A stretch of 64,000 bases of DNA from Symsagittifera roscoffensis (taxonomy: Eukaryota; Xenacoelomorpha; Acoela; Convolutidae), in contig NC_087063.1 in the NCBI RefSeq assembly GCF_963678635.1, positions 73,741,617 through 73,805,616 of the forward strand, given 5' to 3'. This document shows, in pieces, positions 23,301-35,300 of this stretch. Made by a program: the position numbers and the translations under genes. Numbering within the stretch: the stretch's first letter is position 1; each line of letters opens with the position of its first letter. The notes under the pieces were generated by a model. It was not told the DNA's origin, did not search any database, and was given only the letters and a program-made list of their open reading frames with translations.

Positions 23301-26300
23301 TTGATAAAAAAGACACTTTCAGACCATTCAAGTTTATTTTGACAACCTTTCGGCTCTCTGACGTACACCCAGAGAAATTTAAGGGCCTCGTTTTAGCTTC
23401 GAAAATCAGTAGCAACTGAATAATTCCATTCCCATAATCAATTCTATTCACATTAACATATCCAAAAATCTGATGATGCATGTATGAATAAACATAATCA
23501 TTTCTTGATAGAAAAGACACTTTCAGACCATTCAAGTTTATTTTGGCAACCTTTCGGCTCTCTGACGTACACCCAGAGAAATTTAAGGGCCTCGTTTTAG
23601 CTTCGAAAATCAGTAGCAACTGAATAATTCCATTCCCATAATCAATTCTATTCACATTAACATATCCAAAAATCTGATGATGCATGTATGAATAAACAAT
23701 CATTTCTTGATAGAAAAGACACTTTCAGACCATTCAAGTTTATTTTGGCAACCTTGCGGCTCTCTGGCGTACACGCAGAGAAATTTAAGGGCCTAGTTTT
23801 AGCTTCGAAAATCAGTAGCAACTGAATAATTCCATTCCCATAATCAATTCTACTCCCATTAACATATCTAAAAATCTGATTATGCATGTATGAATGAACA
23901 TAATCATATCTTGATAAAAAAGACACTTTCAGACCATTCAAGTTTATTTTGGCAACCTTTCGGCTCTCTGACGTACACCCAGAGAAATTTAAGGGCCTCG
24001 TTTTAGCTTCGAAAATCAGTAGCAACTGAATAATTCCATTCCCATAATCAATTCTATTCACATTAACATATCCAAAAATCTGATGATGCATGTATGAATA
24101 AACATAATCATTTCTTGATAGAAAAGACACTTTCAGACCATTCAAGTTTATTTTGGCAACCTTTCGGCTCTCTGACGTACACCCAGAGAAATTTAAGGGC
24201 CTCGTTTTAGCTTCGAAAATCAGTAGCAACTGAATAATTCCATTCCCATAATCAATTCTATTCACATTAACATATCCAAAAATCTGATGATGCATGTATG
24301 AATAAACAATCATTTCTTGATAGAAAAGACACTTTCAGACCATTCAAGTTTATTTTGGCAACCTTCCGGCTCTCTGGCGTACACGCAGAGAAATTTAAGG
24401 GCCTAGTTTTAGCTTCGAAAATCAGTAGCAACTGAATAATTCCATTCCCATAATCAATTCTACTCCCATTAACATATCTAAAAATCTGATTATGCATGTA
24501 TGAATGAACATAATCATATCTTGATAAAAAAGACACTTTCTGACCATTCAAGTTTATTTTGGCAACCTTTCGGCTCTCTGACGTACACCCAGAGAAATTT
24601 AAGGGCCTCGTTTTAGCTTCGAAAGTCAGTAGCAACTGAATAATTCCATTCCCATAATCAATTCTATTCACATTAACATATCCAAAAATCTGATGATGCA
24701 TGTATGAATAAACATAATCATTTCTTGATAGAAAAGACACTTTCAGACCATTCAAGTTTGTTTTGGCAACCTTGCGGCTCTCTGAAGTACACGCAGAGAA
24801 ATTTAAGGGCCTCGTTTTAGCTTCGAAAAAACAGTAGCAACTGAATAATTCCATTCCCATAATCAATTCCATTCCCATTAGCATAGCCAAAAATCTGATG
24901 ATGCATGTATGAATGAACATAATCATTTCTTGATAAAAAAGACACTTTCAGACCATTCAAGTTTATTTTGGCAACCTTGCGGCTCTCTGGCGTACACGTA
25001 GAGAAATTTAAGGGCCTCGTTTTAGCTTCGAAAAAACAGTAGCAACTGAATAATTCCATTCCCATAATCAATTCCATTCCCATTAACATAGCCAAAAATC
25101 TGATGATGCATGTATGAATGAACATAATCATTTCTTGATAGAAAAGATACTTTCAGACCATTCAAGTTTATTTTGGCAACCTTGCGGCTCTCTGGCGTAC
25201 ACGCAGAGAAATTTAAGAGCCTCGTTTTAGCTTCGAAAAAACAGTAGCAACTGAATAATTCCATTCCAATAATCAATTCCATTCCCATTAACATAGCCAA
25301 AAAACTGATGATGCATGTATGAATGAACATAATCATTTCTTGATAGAAAAGATACTTTCAGACCATTCAAGTTTATTTTGGCAACCTTGCGGCTCTCTGG
25401 CGTACACGCAGAGAAATTTAAGGGCCTCGTTTTAGCTTCGAAAATCAGTAGCAACTGAATAATTCCATTCCCATAATCAATTCTATTCCCATTAACATAT
25501 CCAAAAATCTGATGATGCATGTATGAATAAACATAATCATTTCTTGGTAGAAAAGACACTTTCAGACCATTCAAGTTTATTTTGGCAACCTTGCGGCTCT
25601 CTGGCGTACACGCAGAGAAATTTAAGGGCCTCGTTTTAGCTTCGAAAAAACAGTAGCAACTGAATAATTCCATTCCCATAATCAATTCCATTCCCATTAG
25701 CATAGCCAAAAATCTGATGATGCATGTATGAATGAACATAATCATTTCTTGATAAAAAAGACACTTTCAGACCATTCAAGTTTATTTTGGCAACCTTGCG
25801 GCTCTCTGGCGTACACGCAGAGAAATTTAAGGGCCTCGTTTTAGCTTCGAAAAAACAGTAGCAACTGAATAATTCCATTCCCATAATCAATTCCATTCCC
25901 ATTAACATAGCCAAAAATCTGATGATGCATGTATGAATGAACATAATCATTTCTTGATAGAAAAGATACTTTCAGACCATTCAAGTTTATTTTGGCAACC
26001 TTGCGGCTCTCTGGCGTACACGCAGAGAAATTTAAGGGCCTCGTTTTAGCTTCGAAAAAACAGTAGCAACTGAATAATTCCATTCCCATAATCAATTCCA
26101 TTCCCATTAACATAGCCAAAAATCTGATGATGCATGTATGAATGAACATAATCATTTCTTGATAGAAAAGATACTTTCAGACCATTCAAGTTTATTTTGG
26201 CAACCTTGCGGCTCTCTGGCGTACACGCAGAGAAATTTAAGAGCCTCGTTTTAGCTTCGAAAAAACAGTAGCAACTGAATAATTCCATTCCCATAATCAA

Positions 26301-29300
26301 TTCCATTCCCATTAAAATAGCCAAAAAACTGATGATGCATGTATGAATGAACATAATCATTTCTTGATAGAAAAGATACTTTCAGACCATTCAAGTTTAT
26401 TTTGGCAACCTTGCGGCTCTCTGGCGTACACGCAGAGAAATTTAAGGGCCTCGTTTTAGCTTCGAAAAAAAACAGTAGCAACTGAATAATTGCATTCCCA
26501 TAATCAATTCCATTCCCATTAACATAGCCAAAAATCTGATGATGCATGTATGAATGAACATAATCATTTCTTGATAGAAAAGACACTTTCAGACCATTCA
26601 AGTTTATTTTGGCAACCTTGCGGCTCTCTGGCGTACACGCAGAGAAATTTAAGGGCCTAGTTTTAGCTTCGAAAATCAGTAGCAACTGAATAATTCCATT
26701 CCCATAATCAATTCTATTCCCATTAACATATCCAAAAATCTGATGATGCATGTATGAATGAACAATCATTTCTTGATAGAAAAGATACTTTCAGACCATT
26801 CAAGTTTATTTTGGCAACCTTGCGGCTCTCTGGCGTACACGCAGAGAAATCTAAGGGCCTCGTTTTAGCTTCGAAAAACAGTAGCAACTAAATAATTCCA
26901 TTCCCATTGCAAATTATTCTCCCTGCTACTCAGCAGATTCATTTACATCCTCGCATATTCAAGTTCACTTTTGAAAATATCGCGTTTTTGCGTTTCACCG
27001 AAATTTAGGAGCTTGAAAAAAACGGTTAATAAAACTCCTTCCTGATCGCAAGGGTAAACAAATTTCAGAAGCGATCTAAATTTAATACCGTCAATTTAAC
27101 CTATTTGAGCAAAACGAGGTTTAAAAAAGCTTGATATTTAAAAATTTAATCTAAATAAACTAGTTTTTAATTCAGAAACTAAATATTTACAAAACACAGT
27201 TTGTGTAAAACACTACAGTAGACGCCCAGTCTGTAAATATGGCTTTAATTCCTACAGCTTGAAATAGAAAATCCAGAATCGTGAAAACGTCTCCACCCCG
27301 ATGAATTATACCGTCAAATTTCTGTCCGTTCGCCGGGTAGTCCCCATTAACTGTCTGGTAATATGAGCCTCCTCCGTAGTACAAGGAACCAGACCTCTCC
27401 AAAGTCCACGTCTTCAGGACAAGGCCAGCTTGCTTAGCCGCTATTGCAAAATCAGAAACTATCAATTTAGATTTGTAGCTTAAATCAATCAACATGTACA
27501 TAGGCGGCGCTATGGTTTTCACGCCTTGGGACGCTAGCTCTGCAAAATTGGGCCACGTTTCTGGATCTCGAAAGTCTTCGCTAGCATCTTCTGGTTCCCA
27601 CAAGTACAATGCGTTCTGTCCAAAATCAGTTTCATTAATAACCCAGTAATTTATAGCTTCTAACAACAAAGACTGCAGGTACACTTGACTTGCGTCTACT
27701 CCATGTTGCTTGTATTCGTCTACGATTTTCTGGGCGAAGGCTTCAACTGTGAAACCGCCAAACGGCATCGGAACCATAGGCTGCTTCAGCTCTGGGATCA
27801 TTTTCACTCCCATAGCCTTGACAGTTGGATTGAATCACTATGAGTCATTGTAGTTCCGTTTGCTGCGAACAAATCGGTTCTCCATGTTGGAATTCCCCCT
27901 GCAACGTATTCCTCAACTGTTGTTGCATTTGGATCAGCTCCTTCCATTTTGGCTTTCAGGGACTTAAACTGCCGAAGATTTATATCACTGGTGCAGCATT
28001 TGGCATTTGCTTGCGATTCCCGATTACCAGCTGGGTCGAATACTGCAGGCAAAAACTGTTGAGTACAAAGATGCGCCAGATCTCTTCTGAGAAGAATGTC
28101 GGCAGTCGTGTGTAAATCACATTGCGAGTGCCTGCATACCAATTCTTTGTCTTTCGTGAACGTCACATCACACTCGATCACGCCTGCTCCCATACTCGCA
28201 GCTGCTACGTAGCTCTGCTTGGAATGTTCTGGAAAGAACAATGCCGCTCCTCTGTGAGCAAGAGTCGCCTCGCTACGTTTGTACAAAAGTTTGCTCTGTG
28301 CGCATTCCGTTAAGGTGTCCTTAAGAGGACTTTCTTCCATGTCAATTAAAAGGTAGAAAGGACGTGGTCCTAATTGCACCGCGGATGGAATTACGGGATT
28401 GTCGCGGTAGAGACAATCTGAATGATGGTCCGTGAGACAGTTATGGGTTATGAAGGAAACTGATGATGTCAAGCACCACAGAAATATTACAACAAAGCCA
28501 GCACGAGTCATGGTTGGCTCCAATCTGACCAAAATTTAGATTGATGCCGAAATTTTGACAGGAAACAAAATAATGATTTGGGTGCTTGTTTGGATTTTTT
28601 TCAACCTTTCGAACTTCCGGAGTTTTGCCAAACAAACAATGAGACGCCAGATAGAATTTGAAACTGCTCTAACATTATTAAAATAATAACGACGATATTA
28701 GCGAATCAAATGACTTTAACGAAAGGTGTTGTTTATTGGACTTATTGAGCTCCATAACTCATCCCAAGATATGTCACGGGAAAGTCCATTTCAAACAAAG
28801 CACCACTTGGCGTACGTCAAATTCAAATAAAACATTTAGTTACTATTTGAAATGCAATTATGAGCTAAATAATGGGTCAATATCCGACGAATCAAAAAAG
28901 AGAAACGAGTACGGCGTAGTTTCCGTTCTCTTTTGAAACACCAAATTTCGGTGGAAGATTTTTAATTCCCGAAAATTGACCAATAATTAGAAAAAAAGGA
29001 ACAGGATAGTGTTACATATAAATTTCTCCAAATAATCGCAGAACTCTGACGAAAAACCTGTGAATAAAAGAAGTCTTATTCAAGAAATACTCATAATCGT
29101 GATGAAAACAAATAGTTCAGCAAAACAACTTTCCCACCTATCAGATGAATTCATTGATCTTAAGGCCGAAAAATGAAATGAGCAATACAAATCTTGTTAC
29201 TCCGAGGTCAAAACCAGCCTCAATTACAATTTAAAACTTTTTGATTTAACCGAGCTATCTAATGTAGGCACAATGCGGCTCTCAAACTAAAGCTCGAGGA

Positions 29301-32300
29301 ATTTTAAGGGCCACAAGAATTTTCTACTAGCAACAAAAAATATCTCAGAACGTTCAACTACTCCAGCAAATTCTTGAAAGAAAATTAGAAAACACATCTA
29401 ACTATTTCGGCATTTTGCGGATCACGATTCGGGAACTCTATAAATGCCAATTAAACAACTTAGTCAACAAACAGCTGGAAAAGAGCCAGTGAACGCAATT
29501 AAACAGAAAAAAATTGCCCTTAAAGCTCTATGAATTTCATCAAACTTTCGCTTTTCAAAGAAAAAACCATGTCCTTAAAGCTCTTTGAAATTCAAAACAA
29601 TTTATGATTTATTTCGCTGGGAAATTCGATAATTAAATTCTACTTTCGAAACTAGAAGACGATCACGTTTTACGTGACCTTTACATTTTAGCTGTTCGAT
29701 AGTGGAGCTTGCCTTACTTTTAACAAGGGATGTGGAATGAACTAAAAAAGAAATCAAAAGTCAATCCACGAAAAAGTACATTTGAGCCTGAACAAATTTC
29801 AAGACTTTCCCTGCAAGAAAATTCACCACGACCTGTATAACTCTGAGCTACGATCAACGACTTTTAAAAATGGTTATTTCCTGTAACCATAACTAATTTG
29901 CTACAACTATTAGGACGGTGCTAAGGATTTTAGCAGACCGGTTTTTTAGCAGACTCAAAACAAATAAACAGTCAGACGCGTCAACTTCAAACGCGGCATT
30001 GGCGATGGCTTGCTCCTCTGTGCAAACATGCGACACGAGTTTCATTGTGCGCGTAAATCTGAGTTTTGCCGCTGATTCAGACTATTCTGTTTTTGAAGCT
30101 GATAGCCTGTTGACAAATTGTGAGATAATTATGTTAATTGGGAAAGCCTGACCCAAGATTGAGTGTAACTTTACTTGTCAATCAATTATGCGTCAGATTT
30201 GTTACATTGGTCTGCTGAAAAACTCATTTTTCACTTTTTATGATAAAAGATTTTGGTCAGCTAAACGATCGGTCCCCTACTAGGACAGAGCCGCTAAGGC
30301 AGGGTAAATTGCCGTGTGCTTTTCTGTTGATGTAAATCGTAATGCCAGATTTAGCAAGGTAAAAAAAATTACGTAATTGGAGCAAGTTGGATCAATAGTA
30401 AAAACTGGATCAATATCTTCAGCTTTACAGACCCATGAAAATCCCAAATCTTTGGAACGCTTCGCTGATAAAATTGAACAATATATTTTCTGGCGATGTA
30501 TTACAATAGGTGGTAGATGCAACAGATTCAACTGCGTTGAGAACAAAATCTGGCTCCAAGAGGGATTCGAACCCGGGCCAATGGGCCTTCAGTCCAATGC
30601 GTTAACCACTAAATCAACCGGTCTGGGTATTGATAACTTTAGACTTAAGCCAACAACGGAGAATAAGTAATTCAGTAACAGTTGTTAGCCATGCTATTTT
30701 TCGACTTCGTAAATCAAACTAAAAATGATATGAGAGCAATAGTGTTTGCTTTTCGCAAAAAATTACTTAAAAGGCACCGTCATTGTACCCGTCCCATGTG
30801 TCGGTCAGGAATGCGCTGTGAGAGCAAAAAAATAGAGATAAGTATGCTTGGCGGTGCACTAACAGCCGTTGTCGGAAACTTTTATGCTTGAACTTTTTAT
30901 TTTTGAAAATTCGAAATTACCTAATCGAGTTATTTCAACTTTGCTCTTTTTCTTTGCCGTACAAAAACCAATCTGCCAAGTTGCCACTCTACTCAAAGTT
31001 ACTTCAAAAATGGCAGTAGATTTTTATGCATTATTTTGAAAAACTTGTTCTTGGGTCCTTCAAAGCTCAGACATTTGTGATTACAGATTTGGGGGACGTG
31101 CTAAGATTAATTTAATGGACGAATCTGTGGTAGCCAAGAGGAAATACAACCGTCGTCGAATGATCAAAGAGAAATGGATTTTCAGCGGATATGGCCCGGA
31201 AAAAAAGCTCGGTTTTTTGGAATTTGTTGAGGACAGGGGGGCTGAAACTCTGTTAGAAGTAATCTACCGACGAATTTTGCCTGGAACAAAAATTTGGTCA
31301 GATGGTTGGTCATTTGACATTACCTTATGTAGACCGAGACCAGTAGATTTTCTTCACGAATCTGTTGATCACAGAAAAAATTTCAAGGATCCGATCACCG
31401 GCGTTCATACAAATAAAGTGGGGACAGGCCAAGAAAAACTTGAAAGCTATGAACGGTGTTATTGATCTCTGGTTGCCTGCTCATCTTGACGAATTTCTTC
31501 GACAACGTTTTGGGAGCGCTTATGTTGTTTTTGACAAGCTCCTATTTCAAGTGAAACTCCATTACACGAATTAAAACTCATATCAAAACTTTGTTCCTCC
31601 GTTCAAAACTTTGTATCTTATCTTTTTGCTTTCTATTCATATATTTCTGTTTAATAGTTATGCGCTGGTTAATAAATTCTGCCATCTAACGTTTCTTTAA
31701 GTTGGTTTGTGGATAACATATTTGACTCAAGGCCCCGAGGTATGGGTTCAAATCCCGCTGGGATCCGTTTTTCTTTTGTGAAGACAGACCATTGTCACCT
31801 ATTGTAATATATCACCTGTTTTCTTTATACATAGCGCAGTAAACATGTCAACATAGACAACAAATATTCGATGAAATCAATGACCTCGAGGAGGTTACAA
31901 AAATGAATGAATGTCTTAAAACCAATTTCAACTTTCAAAAAAAAACATGACCTTAAAGCTCTGAATCTCAGAAATCATTGGTGAGTGATACTTTTTTGAT
32001 AAAATTAACCCACCTTGAAATAAAAAACAGGATCAACCTATCACAGCTTTAATACGCTGGTAATTCTTAAAAGCTAAAATTTAGGTTCGAAACTAGAAAA
32101 CGCTCAATAACTTTTTCGCATTTCAGCTTTTATCACTGCAGAGCGTAGTTTGCCTTCGATTAAGAACTCAAATTTGAACTTATATGCATAATTGCATTAA
32201 TATGCATTTACACGAGCATTTTGTAAAAAAAAACATGAACGAAAAAAAATAAACACGATCGATATAAGTGTCTTCAATGCTTTCATTGACACTATATCAA

Positions 32301-35300
32301 AATCCAGTGTAAAGTTAAATAGATAAAACAAAATCAGAGAGAACAAATTGAAACTTTTTTCCGATAAAACAAAACAACATAAGTCAATGAAAATTACCTG
32401 CGTTGGTTTACAATACAACCAAGTCTGTTAAAGGCAGTTGAATCTGATGTAATTTTAACATAACACTGGTAATGCGTCAGCAAAAGCATTTTCTGTGAGA
32501 TTCTTTCAAATGCCAAGCAATTAGTGGTATTCTATACAAAGACATCTTGAACAAAAAAACTGCCCGCTAATTTCAAGATTTACCTGAGGATCCCGAAGTG
32601 GTGCCTGATGATGGCGTGAAGGCTGACGACTGGGATTCAGTGAGGAGAGTTCTGTGGCATATAAGGCAGTACTTGGTGAATGATATCCGTTGGCCCTTCT
32701 TCTGAGAACTGATCATTCGATTCATCAGGTCTATCACAACAAAAAACCAGTTATCAAATTTAGTTGAGATAGAGTATCTGGCTGTACTTTCGCAAATTTA
32801 ACCCATAATTGATATTAACTTGCTATGGGTTGTAACAAACTAGATATAAGATCTTTTAGGTTCAGCTCCATTGTGATTGGCAGAAATAAAGCTTTTAAAT
32901 AAAAAAGGTTAAGCCACGAGTTGATCCTTGTGGCTTAAATGCGCGATGTTAATTCTGTGATCTGTTGTTCACAACTAGAAGGAATAAGAACAGGATGGTA
33001 TTTCTAACCGAAGCAGTCTTTCACTAGTATGTTACTGCATCCCTCTGTCAGGTTCCTCTGCAGATTGTAGTCCTGCAGGATCTTCACCAGCGAGTCCCTC
33101 AGCTTCGGGATCTCCTTCCCTAACTCGATCTTCTGGATGATCTTGATGGGGTCCACGTGGGTGCCGATGTTGTTCAGCAGGCCTGATATGTACTCTGGGT
33201 TGTTCTGAAACAATTCACGATTTACAATATCAAGAATACTGGGTTCCTTTAGCTGAAAACGCCTTATTTGGTTTAAAACCAAGCTTTACACAGCGGCGAA
33301 GCTGAGCTTCGCACCACTTGCGATACAAAAATGAATTACTAAGATCAAAATCAAACGAAAAGAAACATTAAAATTTTTTTTTTAAACTTATAAATGGAAA
33401 AATACAACACAAGCACAAAATATCCGGAACGAAATTACCTGCACTATTAGAAACTATAAAGGAACTTTTATACGGCTAGAGAGAAGCCGAATGTCTAAAA
33501 AACCCTATCTGCTGAATAAAGTCGACAAAAAGGGTATCATAAAGGGTATCATACAAAACAGAAAACACAAAACTGATCGTTTTTTTAAATTTCACTTTTA
33601 GAGTTTTGAATAAAACAAATGTATGCCCCTTCAGCTCTTTGAATTTCACAAACAATCTATGACCGGTGCTTTTTTGATAAATATAACCCATTTTCTCAAA
33701 ACTGGATCAAAAGTAAAACTTTTATTTCGCTCGAAATTCTGATAATCAAGATCCATGTTCGAAATAAGTCGATCACGTTTTTCGTGACCTTTACATTTTT
33801 GCTGTTCGATAGTAGAATTTGCCTTTCTTATTACAAAGGAAATGCACTGAACTTATAAAGAAATCAAAAGTCAAACCGCGAAAAATAAAAACTGAGCGTG
33901 AACAAATTTCAATACTATTTCCTGAAAAAAAAAAAAAAAAAATCAGCACGACCTATATAAGAGTACTCAATACTTTCATAACTCTTAACAAGCATCGAAA
34001 CACAACTAACAAAGCAGTCACAAAGGCAATTTCTTGAGCTGACAATTCTTGAGCTGACAAAAAAATTTTACAAACTCTTTTTGCTCAAATTACTCAAAAA
34101 AGTGGCCTTTAAGCTGTGAACAAAGTTAATCACGGTAAACAAAGTCTAGTACCCTATAGCAATACATTTGCTTATCGCAAGGGTAATAAAATTTAAAACC
34201 GAAAGCTGAAATCATACCAAATCGGTTTTGCTAAACTTCCAACAAACATTAAAAATAAATTTCGAATTGACGTGGTATTTTAAATTTCACTTTTAGAGTT
34301 TTGAATAAAACAAATGTATGCCCCTTCAGCTCTTTGAATTTCACAAACAATCTATGACCGGTGCTTTTTTGATAAATATAACCCATTTTCTCAAAACTGG
34401 ATCAAAAGTAAAACTTTTATTTCGCTCGAAATTCTGATAATCAAATTCCATGTTCGAAATAAGTCGATCACGTTTTTCGTGACCTTTACATTTTTGCTGT
34501 TCGATAGTGGAATTTGCCTTTCTTATTACAAAGGAAATGCACTGAACTTATAAAAAAATCAAAAGTCAAACCGCGAAAAATAAAAACTGAGCGTGAACAA
34601 ATTTCAATACTTTTTCCTGAAAAAAAAGAAAAAAATCAGCACGACCTATATAAGAGTACTCAATACTTTCATAACTCTTAACAAGCATCGAAACACAACT
34701 AACAAAGCAGTAACAAAAGGCAATTCTCAAAAAAGTGGCCTTTAAGCTGTGAACAAAGTTAATCACGGTAAACAAAGTCTAGTACCCTATAGCAATACCC
34801 TTGCTTATCGCAAGGGTAATAAAATTTAAAACCGAAAGCTGAAATCATACCAAATCGGTTTTGCTAAACTTCCAACGAACATCAAAAATAAATTTCGAAT
34901 TGACGTGGTATTTCTGTTGTTTGACGAAAGTACAAATTTGAGAAACCGATGCAGTGCAACTGTTAGAGTTGTTCACCACGGAAAAATCTTGTATTCCAAT
35001 TAGATAACGCGTGGAAATCGTTAGCTTTAATAGTTTTTCACGAGAAACTAAATTCAATCCTGAATCAAGATTTTTGAAGAGTTCTTGCAAGCAACACCAA
35101 AAAGATAATTAGAATCGCAATTTTCAGAAGCTAATTTTCAGGAACTAAATTTGAGGAAATCGAATTTTTGGCCCTTAAAAAATGAAACTGTTCAGGCAAT
35201 GTTGCAGATTGATCGCCTGAAAATAATTGACACTTCCTATGCGTCTTAACGTAATTTCGTTTCAATTCAAATCTCCGAAAACAATACACTGTATTTGTAT

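Noticed and set aside
22579-26769. Repeat protein encoded by the minus-strand ORFs of the 205-bp array
   Set aside because: Frames break wherever units are 202 or 205 bp, no start context or splice structure fits, and substitutions show no codon bias by eye.
27187-28532. Bacterial contamination because of the GlpQ-like gene
   Set aside because: Both sides are continuous with VPS41 intron sequence and animal repeats, and base composition of the flanks does not change abruptly.
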